A stretch of 64,000 nucleotides of DNA, from contig NZ_PCDP01000069.1 in assembly GCF_003240585.1 (NCBI RefSeq), forward strand, positions 1 to 64,000, read 5' to 3'. Shown here piece after piece: positions 25,274 through 34,683 of this stretch; the first letter of the stretch is position 1; each line of letters starts with the position of its first letter. Both the position numbers and the translations under genes were made by a program. This stretch comes from Arminella tubonensis (GTDB taxonomy: Bacteria > Pseudomonadota > Alphaproteobacteria > Rhizobiales > Rhizobiaceae). The notes below the pieces were generated by a model. It saw nothing but the letters and a program-made list of their open reading frames with translations, did no database searches and was not told the DNA's origin.

Positions 25274-26722
25274 TCAGACTGCTTTCCGGCGACGGATATG
25301 ACCGCTGACCTGATGGCCATCCTCGGGGTGCAGACGCATGAAGCCCGGCAAGCCGAGAAGCGGGATGAACGCCATGATCAGGAAGGTGATGTGAAATTTC
25401 TCTGGTGTCAGCGGTGAACCGTCCAACGTGACCACGCCGAGGAGCATCGCGGCGATCGATACGCCAAAACTCACACTTAATTGCTGCAGGACGCCGCCGA
25501 GGCTGGTGGCGCGGCTGAGTTGTGCCGCGGGCGTGTCTGAATAGGAAAGCGTATTGGATGTCATGAACTGGGTGGCGCGGGCAATGCCGAACACGAAGAC
25601 GTAGACTATGATCATCCAGCGTGGCGTATCAGGCCCGATCAGTGCGAAGCCGGCAACCACGATGGCGCCGCCGATCGCGCTCCAAGTCAGCACGCGATCG
25701 AAGCCGAAGACGCGAAGCAGCTTTGACGCAACCGGGCGGACAGCGAGCGCGCTGAGGGCACTGACGAAAGTCAGGGAACCGGAGACGATCGGGCTCATGC
25801 CGAAGCCGACCTGAAGCATCAGCGGCAAGAGGAAGGGCACGCCGTTGAGGCCGATGCGACAGATGCCTCCGGCGAGCGTGCCGACACGGAAGGTGCGCAG
25901 CCGAAACAGGGTGAGATCCACCGCCGGCGATTTGACCATTCGGGCATAGCGAACGAAGCCGACCAGCAACAATGAGGCAGCAATCAGGACCGCGACGATG
26001 GCAAAGACGGGAATGGTGGGACGCCCGATATTTTCTATTCCATATTGCAGCAGCACGCAGCCGAAGCCGACCATCAGGAAGCCGGGAAAATCGAATTTGA
26101 CGGTATGGTCGCGCGCGGTATCTTCGACATAGCGCAACGCCATGAACATGCCGATGAGCCCGAACGGCAGGTTCACCCAGAAAATCCAACGCCATGACAG
26201 ATAGGTCGTCAGGAAGCCACCGAGCACCGGTCCGATGACCGGTCCGACGATGGCGGGCAACGTCATGTAGGTCATCGCGGTGACCAGCTGGCTGCGCGGA
26301 AAACTCCTGATCAGGATGAGCCTGCCGACCGGCGTCATCATGGCGCCGCCGAAACCCTGCAGTGCGCGGGTGGCGATCAGCATTGGAAAGCTTGTCGCCA
26401 TGCCGCAGAGGATCGAGCCGAGGGTGAAGATCAGCAGCGACAGTGCAAAGATGCGGCGTGCGCCATAGCGATCGGCAAACCAGCCGCTCACGGGAATGAA
26501 CATTGCGAGCGTCAGGATGTAGGTAGTGACCGCGAGGTTCATCGCCAGCGGCGTCACAGCGAGGCTCCGGGCAATATCGGGAACTGCGGTGACGATGATC
26601 GTCGAATCCAGCTGTTCCATGAGGAAGGCAACGGCCACGACGGCGGGGATGATGTAACGGAGACGCGGATCGCGCTCGATGGCGTAGGTCCGGTTTTCCG
26701 AGGCGTTTTCCGTGGAGGTCAT
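25274..26722 (-). CDS. MFS multidrug efflux transporter, DHA2 (14-TM) family
   Basis: A 482-residue inner-membrane proton antiporter. The first helix carries FLMEQLDSTIIVTAVPDIA, the DHA2 motif D1; motif A GWFADRYGARRIF sits between helices 2 and 3, and motif C-like VGPVIGPVLGGFL is in helix 5. About 13-14 hydrophobic segments are visible. It resembles MdtD/EmrB-type exporters; substrate unknown. It converges with spoVR after a 22-bp gap, and the next gene on its strand is 168 bp upstream. No regulator of the TetR or MarR type adjoins it. Confidence 0.9.
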   Translation of the reverse strand: MTSTENASENRTYAIERDPRLRYIIPAVVAVAFLMEQLDSTIIVTAVPDIARSLAVTPLAMNLAVTTYILTLAMFIPVSGWFADRYGARRIFALSLLIFTLGSILCGMATSFPMLIATRALQGFGGAMMTPVGRLILIRSFPRSQLVTAMTYMTLPAIVGPVIGPVLGGFLTTYLSWRWIFWVNLPFGLIGMFMALRYVEDTARDHTVKFDFPGFLMVGFGCVLLQYGIENIGRPTIPVFAIVAVLIAASLLLVGFVRYARMVKSPAVDLTLFRLRTFRVGTLAGGICRIGLNGVPFLLPLMLQVGFGMSPIVSGSLTFVSALSALAVRPVASKLLRVFGFDRVLTWSAIGGAIVVAGFALIGPDTPRWMIIVYVFVFGIARATQFMTSNTLSYSDTPAAQLSRATSLGGVLQQLSVSFGVSIAAMLLGVVTLDGSPLTPEKFHITFLIMAFIPLLGLPGFMRLHPEDGHQVSGHIRRRKAV

Positions 26723-26890
26723 GTGATTGGGTTGGCTTTCCGCGGTCGCACGCAGGATGGGCCACGCGCAATCGACCGGGTGGGCCGATCCTTCGATACT
26801 GATTCCATTCCAGCATTATGGGCGCTGCGATGCAACAAAAAGGCAGTCTCTACGGACTGATGGCGGCAGATCTCCCGAAAAAGTGACCGG

Positions 26891-27685
26891 CTACTGGGTC
26901 AGTCCCGGCGGAGGCAAGGGGAGCCATCGTGCCTTTTCGAAATAGGCCGAAGCCAGCCGCTGCTCGGGCGTTTGATTTTGCAGCTCGAGCAGCAGCGTGC
27001 AGTGCCGGATGTTGTTGTATTCGTGGAAGAAGGTGAGCTTGGCGCCGAACGCTGGCTGCGCGACGTTCTCGAGCCGGGAGACGGATCCGAACGAGTTCTT
27101 GTAGTCCAGCCACCCGCTTTGCTCGATCAGCATTGTGACCACGGTGAGGAACTTGTCCCTGACTGCCATGCCGGCAGGCGTGAAGGGAATGACCACTTTC
27201 ATGCGAATGTCGGACACGGCTGACGAAGTAGTCCCGCGCACCGTGACAACGAAGGACGCGACGTCGGAGGCATCATCGGTCGCATCAATCGGTGCATTGG
27301 TACATTCGAAGGTTCCGGCTCCCGGCGCGGTAGGTTGCCAGTTGCCAACCGGAACGCCGGCTTCCGCCAGCTTGGTGCACAGGGTCTCGCCGGATATTCT
27401 CCAGGTTCGCACGAATGTTCCCGGCGCGTTCGACGGTTCCTTGAAGAACCGGTTCGGGACGCGGGCCTCGACGCGATTGAGTTTCGTCCTCGGCTTCGCC
27501 GCAACGATCTTGGGCGCAATTTCCTGCTTGTGGTCGAACCAGTTCAGGTGATAGCGCTCGGCTATAAGCCGAAGATTGCGCATGTCGTTGGCGAGAAGGA
27601 CGGTAGCTGCGACGGCGAAAGCAACGAGGATCGTGGTGATCCAAAAGACGGTCCTATTCTTCCTTCGAGGCGGCGTACCCGTCAT
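26891..27685 (-). CDS. Hypothetical membrane-anchored protein, possibly exported
   Basis: A 264-residue protein with a basic N-terminus (TPPRRKNRTVFW) and one transmembrane segment (about 14-33, ITTILVAFAVAATVLLAN), so an N-in, C-out topology with about 230 periplasmic residues is likely. The outer part has two well-spaced cysteines (LCTKLAEAG and FECTNAP), which may form a disulfide, and a late FHEYNNIRHCTLLLEL. It looks like a family limited to Rhizobiales; I cannot name the function. It stands alone between the MFS gene and cutC on the same strand. Confidence 0.7.
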   Translation of the reverse strand: MTGTPPRRKNRTVFWITTILVAFAVAATVLLANDMRNLRLIAERYHLNWFDHKQEIAPKIVAAKPRTKLNRVEARVPNRFFKEPSNAPGTFVRTWRISGETLCTKLAEAGVPVGNWQPTAPGAGTFECTNAPIDATDDASDVASFVVTVRGTTSSAVSDIRMKVVIPFTPAGMAVRDKFLTVVTMLIEQSGWLDYKNSFGSVSRLENVAQPAFGAKLTFFHEYNNIRHCTLLLELQNQTPEQRLASAYFEKARWLPLPPPGLTQ

Positions 27686-27794
27686 TCCGCTATCTCAGTT
27701 GAATCAATTTTATCTAATATATGCTTGGTTTGCCGTTGCTGACAATCACATGCCGCAATCTTTCCCAATCGTATTTTGATTGGAAGGCTCGGCT

Positions 27795-28505
27795 TTATAC
27801 CAGGCGAGCCTTGAGTGCCCGAACAGTTGCCGCGTCGGTGCGGCGAGCTCCAGATACGGCAAAGCCCAACGCCAGCGCGCGCCCGTCCGCTTCCTCTGCA
27901 GCCACTGAGCAGGACGCGTGAATCTCGGTTATCTTCAGCCGAGGGATCAAGCTGCCGATCGTCTTCACGTTGACGCCGGAGCCCGGCATGATGGAGACGC
28001 GTCCGGCGGCGATATCTATCGCCCGTTCGAGGTCGTCGACGCCCTGCCATGCCGTTGCGGCGCGGCCGGAGGTGAGGATACGATCGAAGTCGAGGGAGAC
28101 GGCGAGTTCAATTGCTTCCGTCATCTCGGGGACGAGATCGAAGGCGCGATGCAGGGTCCTGCCCAAGCCGCTGGCATGTTCGGCGAGGGTCTCGAGCGTA
28201 TCCGCGTCCAGCCTTCCGTCACGTAGCGAGGCACCGAGGACCACGCCGGCAAGCCCTGCCTGCCCAGCCGCATCGATATCGGCCTTCATGACCTCGATCT
28301 CGTCGGCGGTGTATTGGAAGCTTCCTGCGCGGGGTCGGATCATCGCGTAGGCTGGAACCGGATGGCGGGCGGCGCAGGCCATCAGGCCAGCGCTCGGGGT
28401 AAGTCCGCCGACTGCGAGCGCACTGCAAAGCTCGATGCGGTCGGCGCCGCCGGCAATGGCGGCAGCAAGTCCTTCAGCATCCTCGACGCAGACTTCAAGC
28501 AGCAT
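27795..28505 (-). CDS. cutC: CutC family protein
   Basis: A 236-residue TIM-barrel protein named for copper homeostasis in E. coli, a role since questioned; the molecular activity is unproven. Seen: LLEVCVEDAEGLAAAIAGGADRIELC at the N-terminus, PVPAYAMIRPRAGSF, LDFDRILTSGRAATA and IMPGSGVNVKTI. I chose ATG 28505 (MLLEVCVED), which matches the usual start; an in-frame ATG at 28523 would deepen the overlap with the ROK kinase gene from 11 to 29 bases. Together with the sugar kinase it may belong to an amino-sugar or polyol function rather than copper. Confidence 0.9.
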   Translation of the reverse strand: MLLEVCVEDAEGLAAAIAGGADRIELCSALAVGGLTPSAGLMACAARHPVPAYAMIRPRAGSFQYTADEIEVMKADIDAAGQAGLAGVVLGASLRDGRLDADTLETLAEHASGLGRTLHRAFDLVPEMTEAIELAVSLDFDRILTSGRAATAWQGVDDLERAIDIAAGRVSIMPGSGVNVKTIGSLIPRLKITEIHASCSVAAEEADGRALALGFAVSGARRTDAATVRALKARLV

Positions 28506-29421
28506 GGGTCTGCTCCTGGACATGGTTCAATCCCAGCAACGCCGCTCCGATCAACCCGGGCTCGACCCGGCATTGGCTCGCAACGATCAGCGGGCGATCG
28601 AATTTTCGCAAGATCCGTCGGCGCACTTCCCGGTCCAGTCTCGCAAGCAGATGTTCGGAGTTCGACAGCCCGCCGCCGACCGGCACGATCGTCGCGCCCG
28701 TTATGTTGATGGTCAGTGCCAGCGGCGGGCTGACCAGATCCATGTAGACATCTAGCGTGCGCGTCGACTGCTCATCGCCCTTCACCCAGAGATCGATGAT
28801 CTCTTCGCTGCGAAGATCGGTGTCGTGGACCAGCCGATGCAGGCGTTCCAGGCCACGGGCGCCGCCGATGGTGTCGACGCAGCCTTTCTGGCCGCATGCG
28901 CAGGGGTAGGCGGGGATCGCGACCGGCGGGGTGCCGGCAAAGGAGGCTATGATCGGTCCGTGACCCCACTCGCCGGCAAAGCCGCCTGCGGCATTGACCA
29001 GTCGTCCGTCAGCTACGAGGCCGCCGCCGACGCCCGTGCCGAGGATGGCCCCGAAAACGATACGGTGGCCGCGTCCGGCGCCGGACATCGCTTCGGCCAT
29101 GGCAAAGCAATCGGCATCGTTGGCAATCAGGATCGGATAGCCGAGTTCGGCCTCAAGGTCAGCGCCTAGATTGCGGCCGTGGACGCAAGGGATATTCGCG
29201 CATGTGATTGCCTGCGTGTCCGGATCGACGACACCGGCGATCGAAAAGGAGAGGCAATCCGGCCGTTCGCCCGCTTCCGCGATCAGGGCGCGAAGAGTGT
29301 CCACGAACTGACCGAAATCATTCCCGGGCGTCGGTCGCCGGGCAAGCGGTACTATGTCCGTTTCTGAACGGGCGACGCCGCCCTTGATGGCGGAGCCGCC
29401 AATGTCGAAGGAAACGATCAT
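28495..29421 (-). CDS. ROK family sugar kinase
   Basis: A 308-residue ROK kinase. Seen: phosphate loop FDIGGSAIKGGVA (residues 5-17), catalytic Asp in IANDADCFAMAEA (near 107), GTGVGGGLVADGRL, and the ROK zinc motif with ACGQKGCVDTIGG (near 172). The missing N-terminal HTH marks it as a kinase rather than a NagC-type repressor. Substrate may be glucose, N-acetylglucosamine, N-acetylmannosamine or fructose; the sequence does not decide. Its 3' end overlaps the cutC start by 11 bases, implying co-translation. Confidence 0.92.
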   Translation of the reverse strand: MIVSFDIGGSAIKGGVARSETDIVPLARRPTPGNDFGQFVDTLRALIAEAGERPDCLSFSIAGVVDPDTQAITCANIPCVHGRNLGADLEAELGYPILIANDADCFAMAEAMSGAGRGHRIVFGAILGTGVGGGLVADGRLVNAAGGFAGEWGHGPIIASFAGTPPVAIPAYPCACGQKGCVDTIGGARGLERLHRLVHDTDLRSEEIIDLWVKGDEQSTRTLDVYMDLVSPPLALTINITGATIVPVGGGLSNSEHLLARLDREVRRRILRKFDRPLIVASQCRVEPGLIGAALLGLNHVQEQTHAA

Positions 29422-29488
29422 TCAATCAGCCTATGGAAATCCTATTCGCTTGCTCGCACCCTTTGGGCAATGTTGCAAGATCAATTGG

Positions 29489-30847
29489 CTATTGCGGAAG
29501 TGTGATGCGGGCCTCGAAACCATCCTTCTGTCCCGGCGCCGGCGACAGGAGGTCGAGCCGGCCGGCCATCTGGACGAGGATGCGCTCGGCGATGGCGAGG
29601 CCGAGGCCTGAGCCGGCGGCCTTTGTCTTACCGCGCCGGAAGCGTCGCTTAAGGCCGGAAAGTTCCTCTGGTGACAGTACGTCGCCGCCGTTGACGATGC
29701 TGATGGTGCCGACGGGTTCTATTCTCACGGTGATTGGCTCTTCCTCCGCCCCGTGGATGAGCGCGTTCTCGATCAGGTTGCGCAGCACTATGGCGAAGGC
29801 ATCGATGTCGACGTTGCGAACCAGCGAGGCCCTTGTCTCGTTCTCAAGCAGGACCCGTCCGGCGCTTTCGCTATCTCGGTCGTAGTCGCCGATGACGGTC
29901 GCGACGATCGAGACGAGGTCGGTCGGTTTTTCGCCACTGCCGATGCCGGCCTCTGCCCGCGCGAGTTGCAGCAATTTTTCCGCCAGCCGGCGCAGATTGG
30001 AAAGCGACTGTTCGATCCGGCCGGCGCGCTCCGTCAGCGGCCCGGGCGGCAGTTCGGCCATCAGCCGTTGGGTCTGGGCAAGAGCGCCGGCGATGGGCGT
30101 CCGGAGCTCGTGCGCACTGTTTGCCGTGAACTCCCGCTCCGCCTCGAGCGCGGCGCGCAGTCGGCCGAGCAAAAGGTTGACCGAGCGTGCGATCGGCCTC
30201 AGTTCTCGTGGCAGCGTATCGCCTTCGACCGGCGCCATGTTGCCGCTATCCTTGGTGGCAATATCGTTACGCAGCTTTTCGATCGGCGCCAGCGAGCGGC
30301 CGACGATCAAACGAATGAAAAGCACGCTCGCCGGAATAAGCAGCAGGAGCGGCCAGAGCAAGGCAACGCTACCCTCGCGTAGCGCCTCGCGGCGATTCTT
30401 GAATGCATCCGCAACGTGCAGGAACAACGTGCCGTTCAGCGCCGATTCGGTGAAGATCTTGTATTTCGGCGTGTCGTGGAACCCCACCTTCAGAGGCACA
30501 TCGTAAGGTGTCGTCGGTGCCTCCTGCGAATGGAGGATCACCTTCCCGGTCGCGTCGAGCACCTGATAGGTCAGGTATTCCTTGTTCAACCCCTGTTCAA
30601 TGGCCTGCAGGCTCTGCGGATCGGCAGATGACTCGCGCTGCGCAAGATCATCGAGGATCAGCGGCATAAGGCGCTCGGCGGTCTCCTGAAGCGTGCCGTC
30701 GAATATCTCGGCAAATTCGCGGTTCATCACATAGGCGCCGAGCCCGACCGCAATCAGCCAGAAAATGACGACGAGGCCGGTCAGCGCCGTGATCAGGCGG
30801 CGAGTGATGCTGATGCGGCTGAGGCCGGCGGTTGTCTCTTCGCTCAT
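29489..30847 (-). CDS. Sensor histidine kinase of a two-component system
   Basis: A 452-residue inner-membrane sensor. Two transmembrane segments (about 20-40 and 165-190) flank a periplasmic loop of about 120 residues; a HAMP-like region follows, then the H-box ANSAHELRTPIAGALA with the phospho-His (near 250), N-box LRNLIENALIHG and G-box GSGLGLAIAERI. The periplasmic part resembles the short sensors of the QseC/TctE group, whose ligand here is unknown. The start ATG at 30847 overlaps the stop of the response regulator gene by four bases (ATGA). Confidence 0.93.
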   Translation of the reverse strand: MSEETTAGLSRISITRRLITALTGLVVIFWLIAVGLGAYVMNREFAEIFDGTLQETAERLMPLILDDLAQRESSADPQSLQAIEQGLNKEYLTYQVLDATGKVILHSQEAPTTPYDVPLKVGFHDTPKYKIFTESALNGTLFLHVADAFKNRREALREGSVALLWPLLLLIPASVLFIRLIVGRSLAPIEKLRNDIATKDSGNMAPVEGDTLPRELRPIARSVNLLLGRLRAALEAEREFTANSAHELRTPIAGALAQTQRLMAELPPGPLTERAGRIEQSLSNLRRLAEKLLQLARAEAGIGSGEKPTDLVSIVATVIGDYDRDSESAGRVLLENETRASLVRNVDIDAFAIVLRNLIENALIHGAEEEPITVRIEPVGTISIVNGGDVLSPEELSGLKRRFRRGKTKAAGSGLGLAIAERILVQMAGRLDLLSPAPGQKDGFEARITLPQ

Positions 30848-31503
30848 CGTTCGCCCAGGCAATATCCCACCCCGCGCGCCGTCTTGATCCGCTCCTTGCC
30901 GATCTTCTTGCGCAGGCGGCTGACGTATACCTCTACCGTGTTGCTCTCTATCTCCGATCCGAAGGCATAGAGCGCCTCCTCGATCTGATCCTTGGAAACG
31001 TTGGCGCCGGGCCGCGCCACCAATAGATCGAGCACCGCCCATTCCCGTCTGGTGAGGACGACGTCCTTGCCGGAAACGTTCACCCGCCGTTGTGGCTGAT
31101 CGATTTCGAGATCGTCGATGCGAATGGTCGGTTGCGGGCTGCCGGAATAGCGCCGGGCGACCGCCATGATGCGGGCGGAGAGCTCGCCCAGATTAAAGGG
31201 TTTGACCAGGTAGTCGTCAGCGCCGCTGTTCAGGCCTTCGATACGATCGGAAATCTGGTCGCGTGCGGTGAGGATGATGACTGGCGTGGTGTCGGGTCTG
31301 CGGCGGAGCTTCTGGAGGAATTCGATGCCGGCGCCGTCGGGAAGCAGCAGGTCGAGAAGGATGAGGCCGTAATTGACCGAACTGGTCACTTCCTCCGCAT
31401 CGGCAATGCTTTTTACCCAGTCGACCGCATGGGTCGTGGCAGCGATGTGGTCGCGAACGGCTCCGCCGATCAGCTCGTCGTCTTCGATCAGGAGAATTCT
31501 CAA
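30844..31503 (-). CDS. OmpR-family response regulator
   Basis: A 219-residue regulator: receiver domain with acidic pocket EDD (residues 7-9), phospho-Asp in LILLDLLLPDG (near 52), Thr in VIILTARD and Lys in DDYLVKPF; then a winged helix with RREWAVLDLL and SNTVEVYVSRLRKKIG. The start is TTG at 31501-31503 with GAGGGG upstream. It heads the pair with the sensor kinase. Target genes are unknown; the pair is QseB/TctD-like. Confidence 0.95.
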   Translation of the reverse strand: MRILLIEDDELIGGAVRDHIAATTHAVDWVKSIADAEEVTSSVNYGLILLDLLLPDGAGIEFLQKLRRRPDTTPVIILTARDQISDRIEGLNSGADDYLVKPFNLGELSARIMAVARRYSGSPQPTIRIDDLEIDQPQRRVNVSGKDVVLTRREWAVLDLLVARPGANVSKDQIEEALYAFGSEIESNTVEVYVSRLRKKIGKERIKTARGVGYCLGER

Positions 31504-31757
31504 CGGCCCCTCGCCATCATTGCCTCACTTCAGTAATAGCGCGCCAGCTATCAGGTCAATAAGGGCTTAAATAAGCCTCGTCCGCGCTTGCAAAATAGCA
31601 TGCGCGGATGCAGCGACGATATGCGCTTTTTAGCAAGAGGCGACATGCGTCGTGGCTATGGACAGAGGCCGGACGCGCGGTTACTTCTTTGACGCGTCAA
31701 GAGCGGGTGCGCCGATGTTGCAACCGCATGTCTGCAGAGTGAGGAGGAGGCTCGTTT

Positions 31758-32213
31758 ATGCTCAAGGGAATTTCACCGCTGCTCAATGCGGATGTCCTTT
31801 ATGTGTTGAAGGCAATGGGACATGGCGACATGCTCGTCATTGTCGACACGAATTTTCCGGCTGATTCGATTGCCAGGGAGACGCAGTTCGGAACGCTGTT
31901 GCGGATCGACAATGTCACCGCCGCCGAAGCGGCCAAGGCCATTCTGTCGCTAATGCCGCTGGATAGCTTCATCGATGATGCCGCAGCTCGCATGGAAGTT
32001 GTCGGCGCGCCGCTGGAAGTGCCTGCCGTCCAGAAGGAGGTCCAGACTGTGATCGACGAGGCCGAAGGCAAGCATTGGCCGCTCGTGCCCGTCGAGCGCT
32101 TTGCCTTCTATGAGCGAGCGAAGAACGCCTATTGCGTGATCCAGACGGGCGAGCGACGGTTTTACGGCTGCTTCACCCTGACCAAGGGCGTCATCCCGCC
32201 GGAAATGGTATAA
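31758..32213 (+). CDS. RbsD/FucU family sugar mutarotase
   Basis: A 151-residue decameric-type enzyme that interconverts anomers of ribose or fucose. Seen: MLKGISPLLNADVLYVLKAM with GHGDMLVIVDTNFPA (the catalytic His near 22) and the ending FYGCFTLTKGVIPPE. The FucU branch is more likely, given RETQFGTLLRID and length near 150. It precedes the SorC regulator by 39 bp and begins the polyol cluster, so it may act on a sugar hemiacetal formed or imported there. About 250 bp upstream (31504-31757) is gene-free and should hold its promoter. Confidence 0.88.
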   Translation: MLKGISPLLNADVLYVLKAMGHGDMLVIVDTNFPADSIARETQFGTLLRIDNVTAAEAAKAILSLMPLDSFIDDAAARMEVVGAPLEVPAVQKEVQTVIDEAEGKHWPLVPVERFAFYERAKNAYCVIQTGERRFYGCFTLTKGVIPPEMV

Positions 32214-32252
32214 GGCTCCAAACGTTCGGATCGCTTGCGTCTAAGGAAAATG

Positions 32253-33206
32253 ATGGCCAGGAAGTCGGAAACCCAGGGACGGCTCGACGACGCGGCGCGC
32301 GCCGGCTGGCTCTATTATGTTGCGGGCCGGACGCAGGACGAAATCGCTTCGTCGATGAGCATTTCCCGTCAGTCGGCACAGCGGCTGGTATCTCTGGCCG
32401 TTGCCGAGCGGCTGATCAAGGTGCGGCTTGACCATCCGATCGCCGCATGTCTCGAACTGGCCGAGGCCTTGCGGGAAAAATACGACCTCAAGCATATCGA
32501 GGTGGTGCCGAGCGATCCCGGCTCCACGTCTACGACGGTCGGCATCGCAGAAGCCGGCGCCGCCGAGATCGAGCGCTGGCTGAAACGCAGCGACCCGATC
32601 GTGCTGGCGATCGGCACTGGTCGCACCCTGAAGGCGGCGGTCGATCAATTGCCGATCATCGAATGCCCGCAGCATCGTATCGTGTCGCTTACCGGCAATA
32701 TCGGACCTGACGGTTCGGCTGCCTATTACAACGTGATTTTCAGCATGGCCGATGCGGTCAAGGCGCGGCATTATCCGATGCCGCTGCCGGTTCTCGTGAC
32801 TGCCGCGGAGGAGCGCGAGTTGCTGCACGCCCAGGCGATGGTGCGCTCGACGCTTGATATCAGCGCTCAGGCGAACGTCACCTTCGTCGGCATCGGCGAG
32901 ATGGGCATCGATGCGCCACTCTGCGTCGATGGCTTTCTTGCGAAGGAAGAGATGCTCGGTTTGATGAAGATGGGAGCCGCCGGAGAAATCTGCGGCTGGA
33001 TCTTCGGCGGAGATGGCAAGCTTTTGGACGACGCCATCAATGAGCGGGTCGCCAGCGCGCCCATCCCTTCGCGCGAGACCTCTACGGTCATTGGCATAGC
33101 CAAGGGAAAGCGCAAGTTCGATGCCATCAAGGCGGCGGTCGAAGGACGGCAAGTCAACGGTTTGATTACCGATGAGGCAGTCGCTGAATTTTTGCTCAAC
33201 GCCTGA
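32253..33206 (+). CDS. SorC-family sugar-responsive transcriptional regulator
   Basis: A 317-residue regulator. N-terminal HTH (ARAGWLYYVAGRTQDEIA and SISRQSAQRLVSLA, residues 12-50) is followed by the phosphosugar-isomerase-like effector domain (LAIGTGRTLKAAV, IVSLTGNIGPDG, GAAGEICGWIFG, GIAKGKRKFDAIKAAV). Members control uptake and use of sugars or polyols and sense a phosphorylated intermediate. ATG 32253 has AAGGA six bases before; ATG 32250 and a TTG at 32235 are also in frame. It lies upstream of the ABC polyol genes it most likely controls. Confidence 0.9.
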   Translation: MARKSETQGRLDDAARAGWLYYVAGRTQDEIASSMSISRQSAQRLVSLAVAERLIKVRLDHPIAACLELAEALREKYDLKHIEVVPSDPGSTSTTVGIAEAGAAEIERWLKRSDPIVLAIGTGRTLKAAVDQLPIIECPQHRIVSLTGNIGPDGSAAYYNVIFSMADAVKARHYPMPLPVLVTAAEERELLHAQAMVRSTLDISAQANVTFVGIGEMGIDAPLCVDGFLAKEEMLGLMKMGAAGEICGWIFGGDGKLLDDAINERVASAPIPSRETSTVIGIAKGKRKFDAIKAAVEGRQVNGLITDEAVAEFLLNA

Positions 33207-33215
33207 GCAAAAATT
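33187..33215 (+). terminator. Perfect 12-bp hairpin over the regulator stop codon
   Basis: AATTTTTGCTCA (33187-33198) and TGAGCAAAAATT (33204-33215) are perfect inverted copies with a five-base loop; the regulator TGA is the first three bases of the right arm. It can act as a terminator, although no T-run follows, or as an operator. A further TGCTCAA occurs near 33325, close to the binding-protein gene start. Confidence 0.5.
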
Positions 33216-33274
33216 AATATATTTATTTTCAATACTTTAGGCTTTGTCTTCGGCATCGCAGCAACGAATGTCCA

Positions 33275-33303
33275 TTGACAATTTTTGTCGACTGGTGAGT
33301 AAT
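33275..33303 (+). promoter_or_regulatory. Candidate promoter of the polyol transport operon
   Basis: A consensus TTGACA at 33275-33280 is followed after 17 bases by AGTAAT (33298-33303), or after 19 by TAATTG. It sits about 50 bp before the binding-protein start, whose ribosome site GGGAGGAAG is strong. The TTGACAATTTTTGTCGA around the -35 is itself nearly palindromic and could bind a regulator. Confidence 0.4.
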
Positions 33304-33352
33304 TGCCCGTGAGCCAAGCGAATGCTCAAATTTTCTCTTCTGGGAGGAAGAC

Positions 33353-34663
33353 ATGAAATTGAAGACTTTACTGCTGGGCGCCTGCTCGGCAATGATGCTT
33401 GCCGGAATGGCGTCTGCTGAGACGCTGACCATTGCCACCGTCAACAACGGTGACATGATCCGCATGCAGAAACTCACGGATGATTTCAAGACGAAGAATC
33501 CGGGTATCGACCTTGAGTGGGTCACTCTCGAAGAAAACGTGCTGCGCCAGAAGGTTACGACTGACATCGCAACCAAGGGCGGTCAGTACGACGTTCTGAC
33601 GATCGGCACCTATGAAGTTCCGATCTGGGCCAAGCAGGGCTGGCTTCTGCCGCTCGACAATCTGGGCAGCAGCTATGATGTGGATGACCTTCTCCCGGCT
33701 ATCCGCAGCGGCCTGACCGCAGACGGAAAGCTTTACGCTGCTCCGTTCTACGGCGAGAGCTCGATGGTCATGTACCGCAAGGACCTGTTCGACAAGGCCG
33801 GCCTGAAAATGCCGGATGCGCCGACCTGGACCTTCATTGCCGATGCTGCCAAGAAGCTCACCGACAAGGACAAGGAAGTCTACGGCATCTGCCTTCGCGG
33901 CAAGGCCGGTTGGGGCGAGAACATGGCCTTCCTGACAGCGATGTCGAATTCGTTCGGCGCTCGCTGGTTCGATGAAAAGTGGAAGCCACAGTTCGATCAG
34001 CCCGAGTGGAAGAAGACCCTCGACACCTACGTCAAGATGATGAAGGAAGACGGACCTCCGGGTGCTTCTTCGAACGGCTTCAATGAAAACCTCGCTCTGT
34101 TCCAGACCGGCAAGTGCGGCATGTGGATCGACGCGACGGTTGCTGCTTCCTTCGTTTCCGATCCGAAGCAGTCCAAGGTTGCCGATCAGGTTGGTTTTGC
34201 TCTTGCTCCTGACAATGGTCTCGGCAAGCGCGGCAACTGGCTCTGGGCTTGGAACCTTGCGATCCCTGCCGGCTCCAAAAAGACCGAAGCTGCTGAAAAG
34301 TTCATCGCCTGGGCAACGAGCAAGGATTACACCAATCTCGTCGCGCAGAAGGAAGGCTGGATCAATGCCCCTCCGGGAACTCGTACTTCGCTCTATGCGA
34401 ATGCCGACTACCAGAAGGCAGCGCCTTTCGCCAAGATGACGCTTGACAGCATCAACTCTGCCGACCCGACGAAGCCTACTGTAAAGCCGGTTCCCTATGT
34501 CGGTGTGCAGTTCGTGGCAATCCCTGAGTTCCAGGGTATCGGTACGGCCGTCGGCCAGCAGTTCTCTGCTGCCCTTGCTGGTCAGGTCACCGTCGATCAG
34601 GCACTGAAGAGTGCACAACAGCTGACGACGCGCGAAATGACCAAGGCCGGCTATATCAAGTAA
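33353..34663 (+). CDS. smoE: Polyol ABC transporter, periplasmic binding protein
   Basis: A 436-residue family 1 solute-binding protein. Signal peptide residues 1-22 (LLLGACSAMMLAGMASA). Mature part shows the domain-swapped fold cues TIATVNNGDMIRMQKLTDDF, YDVLTIGTYEVPIWAKQGWL, APFYGESSMVMYRKDL and FQTGKCGMWIDATVAASF. It matches sorbitol/mannitol binding proteins (SmoE) of rhizobia. First gene of the transporter; it is separated from the permease by 205 bp with two hairpins and a tandem repeat, consistent with higher expression than the membrane parts. Confidence 0.9.
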   Translation: MKLKTLLLGACSAMMLAGMASAETLTIATVNNGDMIRMQKLTDDFKTKNPGIDLEWVTLEENVLRQKVTTDIATKGGQYDVLTIGTYEVPIWAKQGWLLPLDNLGSSYDVDDLLPAIRSGLTADGKLYAAPFYGESSMVMYRKDLFDKAGLKMPDAPTWTFIADAAKKLTDKDKEVYGICLRGKAGWGENMAFLTAMSNSFGARWFDEKWKPQFDQPEWKKTLDTYVKMMKEDGPPGASSNGFNENLALFQTGKCGMWIDATVAASFVSDPKQSKVADQVGFALAPDNGLGKRGNWLWAWNLAIPAGSKKTEAAEKFIAWATSKDYTNLVAQKEGWINAPPGTRTSLYANADYQKAAPFAKMTLDSINSADPTKPTVKPVPYVGVQFVAIPEFQGIGTAVGQQFSAALAGQVTVDQALKSAQQLTTREMTKAGYIK

Positions 34664-34683
34664 AAAGCCTCCCGAGATGGAGT

